Origin: Betaproteobacteria bacterium
Lineage (GTDB): Bacteria > Pseudomonadota > Gammaproteobacteria > Burkholderiales > SG8-41
Direction: 5' to 3'
Assembly (NCBI GenBank): GCA_029863175.1
Contig: JAOTVX010000015.1
Location: forward strand, 1 to 64,000
DNA: 64,000 bases
A program made the position numbers and the translations under genes. The notes under the pieces are model-generated. The model saw only the letters and a program-made list of their open reading frames with translations. It was not told the origin of the DNA and did no database searches. This document shows, piece by piece, positions 23,806-34,380 of this stretch (position 1 is its first letter; every line of letters starts with the position of its first letter).

Positions 23806-25527
23806 ATGCTCCGGATTGAGTTCAGCGGGTGGCTTAGAGCCCGTAGCACAGGATGTGCGGCGGTCATCTTTGCGCTCGCGCTCGTCTGGCCACAGATCGC
23901 CGTAGCGCAGACGCCGGCAGCCACAGAGCAAGCGGCGATTGCCTCGGCGCATCCGCTGGCAACCCGTGCCGGGCATGACGTTCTCAAACGCGGCGGGAAC
24001 GCCTTCGACGCGGCCATTGCTGTTGCAGCTGCCCTGGCGGTCGTTGAGCCCTATTCGTCAGGATTGGGCGGTGGCGGGTTCTGGCTGCTGCACCGAGCGC
24101 GTGATGGGCATCAGATAATGGTCGACAGCCGGGAGGTTGCGCCGAGCGCTGCGAGTCCCGGGCTGTTCTTCGACGCCGAGGGAAAGCCCGTTCCCGGTGC
24201 TACGCGACGTGGCGGCAAATCGGTGGCGGTGCCCGGCGTCCCCGCGGCGCTGGTTCACATTGCCGAGCATTACGGAAACCTGCCGTTGTCGGTTTCGCTC
24301 GGTCCGGCGATCCACTATGCGCGCGATGGCTTCGCAGTCGGGTCGCGTTACGCGCGCATCGCTGAACGACGTGAGGGGCTTCTGCAGAAAAGGCCGGCGA
24401 CCGCCCGCACCTTTCTCGACAACGACCGGGTGCCGCAGCCCGGTTTTCTGCTGCGCCAGCCAGCGCTGGCGCAAACGATGCAGGGTATTGCCACCGATGG
24501 TCGAGATGGCTTCTATCGCGGTGCGGTGGCGCAGGCCCTGGTCGAGGCGGTGAACCGGGCAGGCGGGGTCTGGCAGCTCGAGGATCTCGAGCGCTACCGC
24601 GTCGTCGAGCGCACACCGCTGCGCATCCGATATCACGGCGCGACGATTACCACCGTAACGCTGCCCTCGGCAGGCGGAATTGCCCTCGCGCAGGTGCTTC
24701 AGATGCTGGAGCGCTTCGAGCTCTCGGATGCCCGGGCCCCTCGTGACGCGCATCTGGTGATCGAGGCCCTGCGGCGCGCGTTTCAGGATCGTTCGCTCTA
24801 CCTGGGCGATGACGATTTTGTCGCTGTGCCGATGAGGAGGCTGCTGAGCAGGGAGTATGCAGCCCGACGCGCGGCGAATATCGATCCGATGAAGGCGACG
24901 AAAAGCGACGAGATGGGCAACAAGCAGTCGATTGCGCCGGCGAGCGGCAACACGACCCATTTGTCGGTGATCGATGGGGAGGGTAACCGGGTAGCTGCTA
25001 CGCTCAGCATCAACCTGTTGTTCGGTTCCGGCATCGTCGCCGCAGGTACCGGCGTGCTGCTCAATAACGAGATGGATGATTTTTCACTACAAGCGGACCT
25101 GCCGAATGCGTTCCGTCTGCGGGGTGGTGCGGCGAACGCGGTCGGCCCCGGCAAGCGGCCGCTATCGAGCATGACACCCGCGTTCGTCGAGGACGAGAAG
25201 GGCATTCTCATCATCGGGGCGCCGGGTGGGTCCCGCATCGTGAGCCAGCTGCTGCTCGCAGTACTGGATTATGTCGGGTCGACCACCGTGGACCTGGCGC
25301 AGATCGTAAGCGCGCCGCGCTATCACCATCAGTGGTGGCCTGACCGCGTCGAGATCGAGATGGACAGCTTCACGCCCGATTGGCGTGCGAGCCTGGAAGC
25401 GAAAGGCCATCGGCTGCGTATGGTCGGGCGTAAATGGGGCAACATGCAGGCCGTTCTCAAGTCGAAGACGGACGGCGCCGTGCAGGCAGCGAACGATCCG
25501 CGTGGTGCGGGTGTCGCTTGGTATTAG
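23806..25527 (+). CDS. ggt: gamma-glutamyltransferase
   Basis: A ~573-residue periplasmic Ntn-hydrolase precursor. A signal peptide ending near WPQIAVAQ precedes ASAHPLAT. The nucleophile Thr opens the small subunit in SGNTTHLSVID near residue 382, where the precursor would self-cleave. PLSSMTPAFVED and GAPGGSRIVSQ are the substrate-binding segments. It hydrolyses or transfers gamma-glutamyl groups from glutathione and related compounds. The start is set at 23806 so that the signal peptide is of normal length; in-frame starts up to 23710 exist. Its stop is 4 bases before a long heptad element. Confidence 0.92.
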   Translation: MLRIEFSGWLRARSTGCAAVIFALALVWPQIAVAQTPAATEQAAIASAHPLATRAGHDVLKRGGNAFDAAIAVAAALAVVEPYSSGLGGGGFWLLHRARDGHQIMVDSREVAPSAASPGLFFDAEGKPVPGATRRGGKSVAVPGVPAALVHIAEHYGNLPLSVSLGPAIHYARDGFAVGSRYARIAERREGLLQKRPATARTFLDNDRVPQPGFLLRQPALAQTMQGIATDGRDGFYRGAVAQALVEAVNRAGGVWQLEDLERYRVVERTPLRIRYHGATITTVTLPSAGGIALAQVLQMLERFELSDARAPRDAHLVIEALRRAFQDRSLYLGDDDFVAVPMRRLLSREYAARRAANIDPMKATKSDEMGNKQSIAPASGNTTHLSVIDGEGNRVAATLSINLLFGSGIVAAGTGVLLNNEMDDFSLQADLPNAFRLRGGAANAVGPGKRPLSSMTPAFVEDEKGILIIGAPGGSRIVSQLLLAVLDYVGSTTVDLAQIVSAPRYHHQWWPDRVEIEMDSFTPDWRASLEAKGHRLRMVGRKWGNMQAVLKSKTDGAVQAANDPRGAGVAWY

Positions 25528-25531
25528 GGAC

Positions 25532-25638
25532 GTGATGGGTGATGGGTGATGAGTGATGAGTGATGAGTGATGAGTGATCCGTGGCCGATTCTCCCGTTCT
25601 TGGCCCGTCACCCGTCACCCGTCAGTCGTCACCCGGCA
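25532..25638. repeat. converging heptad element (best example)
   Basis: The left arm (25532-25587) has eight 7-bp units: GTGATGG twice, GTGATGA four times, GTGATCC and GTGGCCG. The right arm (25604-25638) has CCCGTCA three times, GTCGTCA and CCCGGCA. Units point towards a 16-base centre. TGA occurs in all three forward frames and its complement in all three reverse frames. It lies between ggt and accA, ending 30 bases before the accA start. Confidence 0.85.
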
Positions 25639-25668
25639 CGGGGTCTGATCCGGTATTATTAGCGCTCG

Positions 25669-26637
25669 ATGAAGACGACGTTTCTGGATTTTGAGCAGCC
25701 TATCGCGGAGCTCGAGGCGAAGATCGACGAGTTGCGCTATGTACAGGACGATTCGGCGCTCGATATCTCCGAGGATATCGCGCGCCTGCAGAAGAAGAGC
25801 CAGACGCTCACCAAGAACATCTACGGCAAGCTCACCGCCTGGCAGATCGCGCAGGTGGCGCGCCACCCGCAACGGCCCTACACGCTGGACTATATCGCCG
25901 GGCTGTTCACCGGTTTCGAGGAGCTGCATGGCGATCGCAGCTTTGCTGATGACCCGGCGATCGTGGGCGGGCTCGCCCGGCTGAACGGCGAGCCGTGCAT
26001 GGTGATCGGGCAACAGAAAGGGCGTGATACCAAGGACAAGATCTTCCGCAACTTCGGCATGCCCAAGCCCGAAGGCTATCGTAAGGCAATGCGACTGATG
26101 AAGCTTGCGGAGCGGTTCGGCATCCCGGTGTTCAGCTTCATCGACACGCCGGGCGCCTACCCCGGCGTTGGCGCCGAGGAGCGCGGACAGTCCGAGGCGA
26201 TTGGCCGCAATCTCTACGCCATGACCGAGTTGCGGACCCCGATCATCTGCACTGTCATCGGGGAAGGCGGTTCGGGCGGCGCGCTCGCCATCGCGGTGGG
26301 GGACGCGCTGCTCATGCTGCAGTACGCCACGTATTCAGTCATCTCGCCAGAAGGCTGCGCGTCGATCCTGTGGAAGAGCGCCGATTACGCAGAGGCGGCG
26401 GCGGAAACGCTCGGTATCACGTCGACCCGGCTCAAAGCGCTGGGCCTGGTGGACAAGATCGTCAACGAGCCGCTCGGCGGCGCGCATCGCGACTACGAAA
26501 CGACGATGCAGAACCTCAAGAAGGCGCTGCAGGATACCTGGCGGCAGCTCAAGGACATTCCCCTCGACGAGCTGCTTGAGCGGCGCTTCGACCGTCTCGT
26601 CGATAATGGCAGATACAAGGAAGTCGAGCAGAAATAG
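25669..26637 (+). CDS. accA: acetyl-CoA carboxylase carboxyltransferase, alpha subunit
   Basis: A 322-residue cytosolic subunit that, with AccD, transfers the carboxyl group from biotin to acetyl-CoA in fatty-acid synthesis. The N-terminal coiled segment ([17 protein letters not shown]) and the crotonase-fold core with [37 protein letters not shown] and [14 protein letters not shown] are all typical. The length matches the family. Its 3' end overlaps tilS by 32 bases, an arrangement common in betaproteobacteria and implying translational coupling. The start is 30 bases downstream of a large heptad element, so any promoter must be inside or upstream of that element. Confidence 0.97.
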   Translation: MKTTFLDFEQPIAELEAKIDELRYVQDDSALDISEDIARLQKKSQTLTKNIYGKLTAWQIAQVARHPQRPYTLDYIAGLFTGFEELHGDRSFADDPAIVGGLARLNGEPCMVIGQQKGRDTKDKIFRNFGMPKPEGYRKAMRLMKLAERFGIPVFSFIDTPGAYPGVGAEERGQSEAIGRNLYAMTELRTPIICTVIGEGGSGGALAIAVGDALLMLQYATYSVISPEGCASILWKSADYAEAAAETLGITSTRLKALGLVDKIVNEPLGGAHRDYETTMQNLKKALQDTWRQLKDIPLDELLERRFDRLVDNGRYKEVEQK

Positions 26638-28024
26638 CCTACGTCCGCCGGACCTTGCTGCCCGCGTCGCGTCGCGGCTGGCGACCGTCGTTCGACCTGC
26701 CGATCGTCTTTTGGCCGGCGTAAGCGGTGGCGTCGATTCGGTCGTCCTGCTCGATTGCCTGCGGCGCGTGTCCCGCAAGTTGCGCGTCCGGGTGGCAGTC
26801 CTGCACATCAATCATAGGCTGAGTCCCAACGCGGGGCGGTGGGATGCCTTTTGCCGACGTCTTTGCCGGACGCAAGGCATTCCCTACTCGAGCGTCACGG
26901 TGAAAATTGCCCGCGGCGGAAATCTGGAAGCTGCGGCACGCGCTGCGCGTTACGCAGTGTTTGACCGGCAGCGGACCGACTACCTCGTGCTTGCCCAGCA
27001 TCGGGACGATCAGGTCGAGACGTTGTTGCTGCAGTTGTTGCGCGGGGCAGGCGTCAGGGGGCTCGCAGCCATGCCGCTGCTTCGCAAGGTAGAAGGCGGA
27101 AGGCGGAAGGCGGAAGTGAAGCGCGGAAGAACAGATCATCCCTCATCCTTCATCTCTCATCCTTCGATTCTCCGGCCCCTGCTCGACGTGACGCGTGCCG
27201 AGATCCTCGAATACGCCAGGAAGCGGCGTCTGGAATGGATCGAGGACGAAAGCAATGCCAGCGTCGACTTCCGCCGAAACTTCCTGCGCCACGAGGTGCT
27301 GCCGGTGATCGCCCGGCGCTTTCCGTCGTATCGCACTACAGTGGCGCGGAGCGCGCGCCATCTGGCCGAGGCCGGTGAGCTGCTGGATGAGCTGGCCGCA
27401 CAGGATGCAACGGGTTCATTCGACGGCGTAACGCTCGCGGTTGCGGCACTGGGTCGTTTGCCTAGCGCCCGCGCCCGCAACCTGCTGCGCTTTTTCCTGG
27501 CGCGCAGCGGCGTGGTCATGCCTAACGTCGAACGCCTGGAGGAAGCGCTGCGGCAGGCCCTCACCGCGCGGCAGGATGCCCGCGTCGCCGTTGCGCTGGA
27601 TGACAGCGTGCTTCGGCGCTACGCGGGCCGTCTCCACGTGGTCCCCGTCAGCCGACCGTTGCCCCGCGGGTATGTGCGGCGCTGGCACGGAGAGCTTGAG
27701 ATCGAGTTGCCCGAGTTCGGCGGCGTGCTACTTCTTCAGCGCACTCGCGATCACGGCATCAGCCTGGCGCGGCTGCGGGCGCAGCCTGTGACGATTCGCT
27801 CGCGACAGGGGGGAGAGCGGCTCCAGCCGGACCCGAGCCGGCCACGCCGCAGCCTCAAGAACCTGTTGCAGGAAGCGCATGTCGCACCGTGGCAGCGCGA
27901 TCGCTTGCCCCTGATCTATTGCGGCAATGCTCTGGTCTGGGTGCCTGAAGTCGGGGTGGATAGTGCCTTCCAGGCGCGGCCTGACGAAGTGGCGCTGCGC
28001 CCCGAATGGAAGGGCGCGGCGTAA
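26606..28024 (+). CDS. tilS: tRNA(Ile)-lysidine synthase, with repeat-encoded insert
   Basis: A 472-residue ATP-dependent enzyme that converts the wobble C of tRNA-Ile(CAU) to lysidine. The PP-loop SGGVDS is near residue 39, followed by the catalytic core with [14 protein letters not shown] and [20 protein letters not shown]. The C-terminal domain (~375-470) keeps the tRNA-binding [15 protein letters not shown] end. Between [12 protein letters not shown] and [16 protein letters not shown], where relatives have only a few residues, 28 residues (161-188) are encoded by an 84-bp heptad element in frame. As the element is a multiple of three and both sides are intact, the protein is probably functional with a surface loop. 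The start at ATG 26606 overlaps accA. Confidence 0.93.
   Translation: MADTRKSSRNSLRPPDLAARVASRLATVVRPADRLLAGVSGGVDSVVLLDCLRRVSRKLRVRVAVLHINHRLSPNAGRWDAFCRRLCRTQGIPYSSVTVKIARGGNLEAAARAARYAVFDRQRTDYLVLAQHRDDQVETLLLQLLRGAGVRGLAAMPLLRKVEGGRRKAEVKRGRTDHPSSFISHPSILRPLLDVTRAEILEYARKRRLEWIEDESNASVDFRRNFLRHEVLPVIARRFPSYRTTVARSARHLAEAGELLDELAAQDATGSFDGVTLAVAALGRLPSARARNLLRFFLARSGVVMPNVERLEEALRQALTARQDARVAVALDDSVLRRYAGRLHVVPVSRPLPRGYVRRWHGELEIELPEFGGVLLLQRTRDHGISLARLRAQPVTIRSRQGGERLQPDPSRPRRSLKNLLQEAHVAPWQRDRLPLIYCGNALVWVPEVGVDSAFQARPDEVALRPEWKGAA
27086..27169. repeat. heptad element inside tilS
   Basis: The left arm (27086-27120) has AAGGTAG, AAGGCGG three times and AAGTGAA. The right arm (27135-27169) has ATCATCC-like, CTCATCC, TTCATCT, CTCATCC and TTCGATT units. 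The total of 84 bases keeps the frame and none of the units creates an in-frame stop in tilS. It is the only member of the family found well inside a coding region. Confidence 0.75.
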
Positions 28025-28221
28025 TACCGCGCCCGTCGGGCCACACCGGCGGCCGCATGAGAGCCCACCGGTGGCGAAGCCCCCTCGACCCGCCCGCCTG
28101 AAATTCGCGGGATTGGGGGTCGTGTTGACGCCGAATATGGCGTGAAATCTCTTTATTTCAAAGCCTTACCGTGTTATCCTTCGCGCTTGACCTGAAGAAA
28201 ATAGTCGACCAGGGGAGCTTC

Positions 28222-28647
28222 ATGGCAGTGGAACGCACGTTGTCCATCATCAAGCCGGATGCCGTCGCGAAGAATGTCATTGGCAGCATTTACAGCCGAT
28301 TCGAGCAAGCTGGCCTCAAGATCGTGGCCGCGCGAATGAAGGGGTTGTCGCGCGCCGAGGCCGAGGGGTTCTATGTGGTGCACAAAGAACGGCCATTTTT
28401 CAAGGATCTCGTGGATTTCATGACATCGGGACCGGTGATGATCCAGGTGCTGGAAGGAGACGACGCGATTCAGAAAAATCGCGATCTCATGGGCGCCACC
28501 GACCCTCGGAAAGCCGAGAAGGGCACTATCCGCGCCGATTTTGCTCAAAACATAGATGCCAACGCGGTGCACGGCTCTGACTCGCCTGAGACGGCGGCAG
28601 CCGAAATCGCGTATTTTTTCCCCAAACAGGAAATCTATTCGCACTGA
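28222..28647 (+). CDS. ndk: nucleoside-diphosphate kinase
   Basis: A 141-residue enzyme that transfers the gamma phosphate between NTPs and NDPs. [15 protein letters not shown] opens the protein, and [12 protein letters not shown] near residue 113 holds the phosphorylated His. A strong AGGGGAG stands 5 bases before ATG 28222. It is first in the long run of core genes, 13 bases ahead of rlmN. The ~195 bases upstream, after tilS, have no gene but must hold the operon promoter; no convincing sigma-70 pair was seen. Confidence 0.97.
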   Translation: MAVERTLSIIKPDAVAKNVIGSIYSRFEQAGLKIVAARMKGLSRAEAEGFYVVHKERPFFKDLVDFMTSGPVMIQVLEGDDAIQKNRDLMGATDPRKAEKGTIRADFAQNIDANAVHGSDSPETAAAEIAYFFPKQEIYSH

Positions 28648-28660
28648 ACGCGAGGCGGTG

Positions 28661-29749
28661 ATGACGGTGAATCTGCTCGGGCTTGATCAGGAAGGACTGA
28701 AGGCCTTCTGCGCTGACCTGGGCGAGAAGCCGTATCGCGCCCGGCAGTTGCTACGCTGGATTCATCAGGTCGGCGTCGACGATTTCGCTGCCATGACCGA
28801 TGTGTCAAAGGCGCTGCGCACCCGCCTGCAGGATTGCGCGCGCATTGTCGCGCCCAGCGTGATACGCGACACGACGGCCGGTGATGACACGCGCAAGTGG
28901 CTGCTCGACGTCGGCACGGGTAATGCCATCGAGACTGTCTTCATCCCGGAGGAAAACCGCGGCACGTTGTGCATATCGTCGCAGGCCGGGTGTGCGCTCG
29001 AGTGCTCGTTCTGCTCCACGGGGGCGCAGGGTTTCAATCGCAACCTGTCGACCGAGGAGATCATCGGCCAACTATGGTGGGCGAACCGGTGCCTGGGCCG
29101 CGGCGTCTCGGCCGATCGTCCCATCAGCAACGTCGTGATGATGGGCATGGGAGAGCCACTTGCGAATTTCGATAACGTGGTGGCGGCGCTGCAGATCATG
29201 CTCGACGACTTGGCCTACGGCCTCTCCCGACGGCGGGTGACGGTTTCGACGGCGGGGCTGGTGCCGGGCATCGATCGGCTGCGGGACGCGTGCCCGGTAG
29301 CGCTCGCGGTTTCGCTGCATGCGCCCAACGATGGGCTGCGCGATCGCCTGGTGCCGATCAACCGTAAGTATCCCATCAAGGAGCTGCTGGCTGCGTGCGT
29401 GCGCTACATCGACCAGGCGCCGCGTAATTACATCATGTTTGAGTACGTCATGCTGGGCGGTGTAAACGACAGCGTGGGCCAGGCGCGCGAGCTCGCGGCG
29501 CTGGTTAAGGACGTGCCTTGCAAGCTCAACCTGATCCCGTTCAATTCTTTTCCGGGCTCGAGCTACGTGCGCTCTGCGCCCGACGTCATTGCGCGTTTCC
29601 GCGACGTCCTGCTGCAGGCGGGACTGGTCGCCACGATCCGCAAGACACGCGGCGACGATATCGAGGCGGCTTGCGGGCAGCTGGCGGGGCAGGTCCAGGA
29701 CCGGACGAAGCGCCGGCAACGCCGCGACGAGGAGGAACTGACGCGATGA
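28661..29749 (+). CDS. rlmN: dual-specificity 23S rRNA/tRNA adenine-C2 methyltransferase
   Basis: A 362-residue radical-SAM enzyme that makes 2-methyladenosine in 23S rRNA (A2503) and tRNA (A37). The C-A-L-E-C-S-F-C cluster near residues 111-118 binds the [4Fe-4S] centre, [12 protein letters not shown] is near 163, and the late [13 protein letters not shown] carries the resolving Cys. The start ATG follows GCGAGGCGG. Its stop TGA overlaps the ATG of pilW. Order ndk-rlmN-pilW-rodZ-ispG is the standard betaproteobacterial one. Confidence 0.96.
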   Translation: MTVNLLGLDQEGLKAFCADLGEKPYRARQLLRWIHQVGVDDFAAMTDVSKALRTRLQDCARIVAPSVIRDTTAGDDTRKWLLDVGTGNAIETVFIPEENRGTLCISSQAGCALECSFCSTGAQGFNRNLSTEEIIGQLWWANRCLGRGVSADRPISNVVMMGMGEPLANFDNVVAALQIMLDDLAYGLSRRRVTVSTAGLVPGIDRLRDACPVALAVSLHAPNDGLRDRLVPINRKYPIKELLAACVRYIDQAPRNYIMFEYVMLGGVNDSVGQARELAALVKDVPCKLNLIPFNSFPGSSYVRSAPDVIARFRDVLLQAGLVATIRKTRGDDIEAACGQLAGQVQDRTKRRQRRDEEELTR

Positions 29750-30540
29750 GCGTGAAATCGCTCGCGCCCGCGCTAGGCCTGGTATGCGCGCTCGTGGCGG
29801 GATGCGCGACGCAGCCGGCCTCCGATACGGAGCTGCAACCTAGAACGGCGACCAGCGGTGAAGAAAGCCAGGCTCGCGCTCGGGCGCGTATTCACACGGA
29901 GCTGGCAGCCAGCTATTACCAGCTGGGCAACATGGGGGTTGCGCTCGAGGAAGTGAGGGAGGCCCTGCAGAGCGATTCGACCTACGGTCCGGCTCACAAC
30001 GCTGCGGGGCTGGTCTACGGCGCGCTCAAGCGGGACAGCCAGGCCGAAGCGAGCTTCCAGCGCGCGTTGAGCATCAACGCGCTCGACTCCGACGCCAACA
30101 ACAATTACGGAGAATTCCTGTGCGCGCGCAAACGCGAGCAGGAAAGCATTCGGTATTTCATGACGGCTGTGGAAAATCCGCTTTACCAAAGGCCGGACCG
30201 CTCGTATGTCAATGCGGGAATCTGCGCGCGCCGGCAGGGCGATGTCGGAGCGGCGGAGAACTATTTCCGGCAGGCGCTGCGGGTGCGGCCGAACCAGCCC
30301 CAGGCGCTATACAACCTTGCCGAGCTGGAGTACGAAGGACGCAAATATGATGCAGCCAGGGACCACGTGGATCTTCTGATGCGCGTTGCTCAACCTAATG
30401 CGGAAGCGCTTTGGCTGGCGGTGCGCATCGAGCGCAAGCGGGGTGATGCTGCGTCAGCGGCAAGCTACGCCCAACAGCTGCAGAAGAATTTTCCCGGTTC
30501 CAAGGAGGCGCGCGCCCTGAGCGCAGGCCAGTTCGAATGA
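29746..30540 (+). CDS. pilW: type IV pilus biogenesis/stability lipoprotein
   Basis: A 264-residue lipoprotein: the signal peptide ends at the lipobox LVAGC near residue 22, then TPR repeats fill residues ~50-250 (e.g. [19 protein letters not shown] and the following units). PilW (PilF) assists the secretin PilQ in outer-membrane assembly. The ATG start overlaps the rlmN stop and its own stop overlaps the rodZ start (ATGA), so it is translationally coupled on both sides. No other pilus gene is in the window. Confidence 0.92.
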   Translation: MSVKSLAPALGLVCALVAGCATQPASDTELQPRTATSGEESQARARARIHTELAASYYQLGNMGVALEEVREALQSDSTYGPAHNAAGLVYGALKRDSQAEASFQRALSINALDSDANNNYGEFLCARKREQESIRYFMTAVENPLYQRPDRSYVNAGICARRQGDVGAAENYFRQALRVRPNQPQALYNLAELEYEGRKYDAARDHVDLLMRVAQPNAEALWLAVRIERKRGDAASAASYAQQLQKNFPGSKEARALSAGQFE

Positions 30541-31571
30541 GCGAAACCGACGATCAAACAACGGAAGACGCGACCGGGGAATTTGGGGTCAAGCCTGGCG
30601 CGCGCCTGGCCGAGGCACGCGAGCACCTCAAGCTGAGCGCGACTGACGTCGCGCGTCAGCTCAAGCTTTCGGTAGGGCAGGTGGAGGCGCTGGAAACGGA
30701 CCAGTTCGAGCGTCTGCCCGGTTCTGTGTTCGTGCGCGGCTTCATCCGCAATTACGCGCGGCTGGTCAAACTTGATCCGGAAGATCTGCTCCAGGCGGCG
30801 GGCAACAGGCTGCCGCAGCAGGCATCACGGCCCGAAACGCCGCCGTCGAAGGACATACCGTTCCCGTCAGCCCGACCTCGCCGGTGGCCGAAATACGCCT
30901 GGATAGCGGGCGTGCTCGTTGTCGCGCTCGCGTGTTACGAATTTTTCGTCAGCAGTGAAGAGCCCGTGATCACTACGCATCCGACGGAGGTCGCACCTAC
31001 GCCGGTACCCGTGGCGATACCCAAGGAGGAGCAAACGCCTGCGCCGCTGGCCACTCCATCCGAGTCACAGGAGGTGCCAGCGACGCTTGCCGCCGCCGCG
31101 CCGAGCGAGCCGGTTGTCGAAAAAGCGGCAGCGCCGGAGCCCGTAGCAGAAGTTCCTGCGCCGGAGCCCGTATCGGTGGTTTCCGCGCCGGAGCCGGTGC
31201 AACCGCCTTCTACCGCAGCCCCGGAGTCCGTCGCGGTAGTTTCTGCACCTGAGCCGGTGCAGCCGCCTTCTACCTCAGCGCTTCCCTCGCCAGAACCGGA
31301 AACACCAGCCCAAGCGTCGAAACCGGCAAAACGGCAGGTAATGCTCGTGTTCGAGGATGAGTCCTGGGTCGAGATTCGCGATCGCGACGGCAAACTGATC
31401 CTGTTTCAGCTCAATCTGCCGGGCACGCGCCAAGTCGTGAGCGGGCCGCCGCCGCTGTCGTTCGTCATCGGCAACCCGCAGGGTGTGCGGCTTACATACG
31501 ACGAGCGTCCAGTGGATTTAACGCGCCACACGCCGCCGCAGACCGGAGTCGCTCGGATGACTCTGGAATGA
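30537..31571 (+). CDS. rodZ: cytoskeletal protein RodZ
   Basis: A 344-residue bitopic membrane protein linking MreB to the elongation machinery. Residues ~20-88 are an Xre-type helix-turn-helix ([20 protein letters not shown]), a membrane segment lies at ~122-138, a Pro/Ala/Glu/Val-rich periplasmic linker at ~140-262, and the C-terminal DUF4115 beta-domain at ~263-340 ([18 protein letters not shown]). The linker has tandem APEPV units; at DNA level 31135-31285 contains near-copies (GCGCCGGAGCC three times, plus a 60-bp unit ending CCGCCTTCTACC twice). It overlaps pilW and ispG by four bases each. Confidence 0.93.
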   Translation: MSETDDQTTEDATGEFGVKPGARLAEAREHLKLSATDVARQLKLSVGQVEALETDQFERLPGSVFVRGFIRNYARLVKLDPEDLLQAAGNRLPQQASRPETPPSKDIPFPSARPRRWPKYAWIAGVLVVALACYEFFVSSEEPVITTHPTEVAPTPVPVAIPKEEQTPAPLATPSESQEVPATLAAAAPSEPVVEKAAAPEPVAEVPAPEPVSVVSAPEPVQPPSTAAPESVAVVSAPEPVQPPSTSALPSPEPETPAQASKPAKRQVMLVFEDESWVEIRDRDGKLILFQLNLPGTRQVVSGPPPLSFVIGNPQGVRLTYDERPVDLTRHTPPQTGVARMTLE

Positions 31572-32848
31572 ATTGCTATCCCGATTACGGCCCTGCCGCG
31601 CGGCGCACAAGCGCCCGGGTTCAGGTCGCGCATGTCGCGATCGGTGGGGACGCGCCTATCGTCGTTCAGTCCATGACAAATACGGACACGGCGGATGTGG
31701 CGGCCACAGTGCATCAGGTGGCGGCGCTTGCGCGGGCGGGCTCGGAAATCGTGCGTATTACCGTCAATGACACTGCCGCCGCCGCGGCCGTTCCCCTGAT
31801 CCGCGAGCGGCTCGACGCAATGGGCGTGAATGTGCCGCTGGTGGGGGATTTTCATTTCAATGGGCATCGATTGCTGGCGCAGCATCCCGTGTGCGCCGAA
31901 GCCCTCGCTAAACTCCGTATCAATCCGGGCAACGTCGGGCGCGGCTCGCGGCGCGACGATCAGTTCGCGACGATGATCGAGTTTGCCTGTCGTTACGACA
32001 AGGCAGTGCGCATTGGCGTCAATTGGGGAAGCCTCGACCCGGAGCTGCTCGCGCGCATGATGGATGAGAATGCGCGCCAGGCACAGCCGGATGACGCCGC
32101 GGTCGTCACGCGCAAGGCGCTGGTGAGCTCTGCACTGGAAAGTGCGCGCCAGGCGGAGCACCTCGGCCTCGCGCATGACCGTATCGTGTTGTCCTGCAAG
32201 GTGAGCGGCGTGCAGGACTTGATTACCGTCTACCGGGATCTCGCTCGATGCGAGGACTTCGCATTGCACCTTGGTCTGACTGAAGCGGGCATGGGCTCGA
32301 AGGGAATAGTCGCCTCATCCACCGCGCTCGCCGTGCTGCTGCAAGAAGGCATCGGCGATACCATCCGCGTTTCGCTGACGCCGGAGCCGGGAGGCGACCG
32401 TACCCGCGAGGTCGTCGTGGCGCAGGAGATCCTTCAGACCATGGGCCTGCGCTCATTCGCTCCGCTCGTGATTGCCTGCCCCGGCTGCGGCCGCACGACC
32501 AGCACCTATTTCCAGGAGCTCGCCGACCGCATCCAGAGCTGGCTGCGCGCGCAAATGCCGTCGTGGCGCGGGCGTCATCCTGGCGTGGAGAACATGCATG
32601 TGGCAGTAATGGGCTGCGTCGTGAATGGTCCCGGGGAAAGCAAGCATTCGAATATTGGTATCAGCTTGCCGGGCTCGGGCGAGAATCCCGTGGCGCCGGT
32701 TTACGTGGACGGCGTCAAGACGGTTACGCTGAAAGGTGAGAATATCGCCGCCGAGTTTCAGCGGCTCGTCGAGGAATACGTGATTGCAAAGTACCCCGCT
32801 TCGGTCGATGAATCGCAGGAGAGGCGGCAGGACGCCGCGCACGCGTGA
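31568..32848 (+). CDS. ispG: 4-hydroxy-3-methylbut-2-enyl diphosphate synthase
   Basis: A 426-residue iron-sulfur enzyme of the MEP isoprenoid pathway. [16 protein letters not shown] near residue 35, [11 protein letters not shown] near 95 and the C-terminal [16 protein letters not shown] with a later [10 protein letters not shown] supply the three Cys and one Glu of the [4Fe-4S] centre. The length (~425) matches the proteobacterial form with an insert between barrel and cluster domain. The start overlaps the rodZ stop. hisS follows after 93 bases, as in most beta- and gammaproteobacteria. Confidence 0.97.
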   Translation: MNCYPDYGPAARRTSARVQVAHVAIGGDAPIVVQSMTNTDTADVAATVHQVAALARAGSEIVRITVNDTAAAAAVPLIRERLDAMGVNVPLVGDFHFNGHRLLAQHPVCAEALAKLRINPGNVGRGSRRDDQFATMIEFACRYDKAVRIGVNWGSLDPELLARMMDENARQAQPDDAAVVTRKALVSSALESARQAEHLGLAHDRIVLSCKVSGVQDLITVYRDLARCEDFALHLGLTEAGMGSKGIVASSTALAVLLQEGIGDTIRVSLTPEPGGDRTREVVVAQEILQTMGLRSFAPLVIACPGCGRTTSTYFQELADRIQSWLRAQMPSWRGRHPGVENMHVAVMGCVVNGPGESKHSNIGISLPGSGENPVAPVYVDGVKTVTLKGENIAAEFQRLVEEYVIAKYPASVDESQERRQDAAHA

Positions 32849-32941
32849 GCGGCAGTGGAAGCGCTGGCGTTACGTACCAGCCATAAAAACATTTTCGCGG
32901 TTTGCACGTCGAGAGTAGCAAGTTTCCAGCCAGCTTTTGCC

Positions 32942-34201
32942 ATGAGCGCCAGAACCATACAGGCCATCCGCGGGATGAACGACATCTTGCCGGATGAGTC
33001 GCATCTGTGGGAGTTCTTCGAAGAGACCGTGCGCGATTGGCTGCGCGCGTACGGTTACCGCAACATCCGCACCCCCGTTCTCGAGCAGACCGACCTCTTC
33101 GTGCGCTCGATCGGTGCGGCCACTGACATTGTCGAGAAGGAGATGTACACCTTCGTCGATGAGCTGAACGGCGAGAACCTGGCGCTGCGGCCAGAGGGGA
33201 CCGCAGCCTGCGTGCGCGCGGTGATCGAGCACAACCTCCTGTATTCGGGTCCGCAACGCCTTTGGTATTGGGGGCCGATGTTCCGCCACGAGCGGCCCCA
33301 GAAGGGGCGCTATCGCCAGTTTTTCCAGGTCGGGGCGGAGGCGCTCGGCTTTGCCGGCCCGGATGTCGATGCGGAGCATCTCGTGATGTGCGCGCGCCTG
33401 TGGCGCACGCTGGGCCTCGACGGAATCGAGCTCGATCTCAATACGCTTGGTGACAGCGAGGCGCGCGTGCGCTATCGTGCGCGCCTCGTCAAATACTTGC
33501 AGCGGCACGATGTGCATCTTGACGGTGATTCCCGGCGCAGGCTGCATTCGAATCCCTTGCGGGTCCTGGATAGCAAGAACCCGGCGTTGCAGGAGCTCAT
33601 TGCAGGGGCACCCCGGCTCGCCGACGATCTCGACGAGAACTCGATCAAGGCGTTCGACGAGCTGCAGGCGCTGCTGCGCGACGCGGGCGTGAGCTTCCGC
33701 ATCAATCCGAGACTGGTTCGCGGGCTGGACTATTACAACGGCGCCGTATACGAATGGGTGAGCGGCCAGCTGGGTGCGCAAAATGCAGTATGCGCGGGGG
33801 GGCGCTACGACGGGTTGGTCGAGCAAATCGGTGGGAAGCCGGCCCCGGCGTGCGGGTTTGCGATGGGAGTCGAGCGGCTGCTGGTGCTCGTCAAGGACGG
33901 CGTTAAAGTAGGCTCGCGCGCCCCGGATGTCTACTTGGTGCGTCAGGGTGAGCTTGCGGAGCGCTTTGGCGCGCGCGTGGCGGAGGCATTGCGAGACGCG
34001 GGTCTCCATGTACTCCTGCACTGTGGGGGTGGAAGCTTCAAGTCGCAGATGAGGAAAGCGGACGCGAGCCAGGCGCGCTTCGCGGTGATCGTAGGTGACG
34101 ACGAGGCGGGCGCAGGCGTCGTGAGCCTGAAGCCGTTGCGCGAGGCCGCGCAACAAATGCGCGTCCGGATTGATGAGGCAGTGCGCCTCATCAAGAGGTG
34201 A
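32942..34201 (+). CDS. hisS: histidine-tRNA ligase
   Basis: A 419-residue class II aminoacyl-tRNA synthetase. Motif 1 is in the N-terminal [10 protein letters not shown] region, motif 2 as [16 protein letters not shown] near residue 113, the HisA loop as [13 protein letters not shown] near 259, and motif 3 as [10 protein letters not shown] near 303. The anticodon-binding domain closes the protein. ATG 32942 gives the standard N-terminus [12 protein letters not shown]; an in-frame upstream extension to 32855 is not used. The ~180 bases to the next gene show only a weakly periodic purine-rich stretch. Confidence 0.96.
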   Translation: MSARTIQAIRGMNDILPDESHLWEFFEETVRDWLRAYGYRNIRTPVLEQTDLFVRSIGAATDIVEKEMYTFVDELNGENLALRPEGTAACVRAVIEHNLLYSGPQRLWYWGPMFRHERPQKGRYRQFFQVGAEALGFAGPDVDAEHLVMCARLWRTLGLDGIELDLNTLGDSEARVRYRARLVKYLQRHDVHLDGDSRRRLHSNPLRVLDSKNPALQELIAGAPRLADDLDENSIKAFDELQALLRDAGVSFRINPRLVRGLDYYNGAVYEWVSGQLGAQNAVCAGGRYDGLVEQIGGKPAPACGFAMGVERLLVLVKDGVKVGSRAPDVYLVRQGELAERFGARVAEALRDAGLHVLLHCGGGSFKSQMRKADASQARFAVIVGDDEAGAGVVSLKPLREAAQQMRVRIDEAVRLIKR

Positions 34202-34380
34202 AGGGGCGAAGGCATTGAGGAGTGCAGGAGTGAAAGGGGTGTCGATTGACGTGCCTGCGCATGTCCGCGCCGGTGAACGCCCGGCGCGATACAGCGCGGC
34301 GGGCTGGAATGGAGCGTTACGCATTCACATGGTCATCGACTCAGTGAAATGAAAACCTATCTGATTGGCGAGCCGCGCTG

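Noticed and set aside
25532..25638. Heptad tracts as CRISPR arrays
   Set aside because: Units are 7-13 bp, degenerate and contiguous, with no spacers and no cas genes.
32870..34324. A 484-codon minus-strand frame opposite hisS
   Set aside because: Antisense shadow; hisS has all class II synthetase motifs, and the shadow has no ribosome site or recognisable domain.
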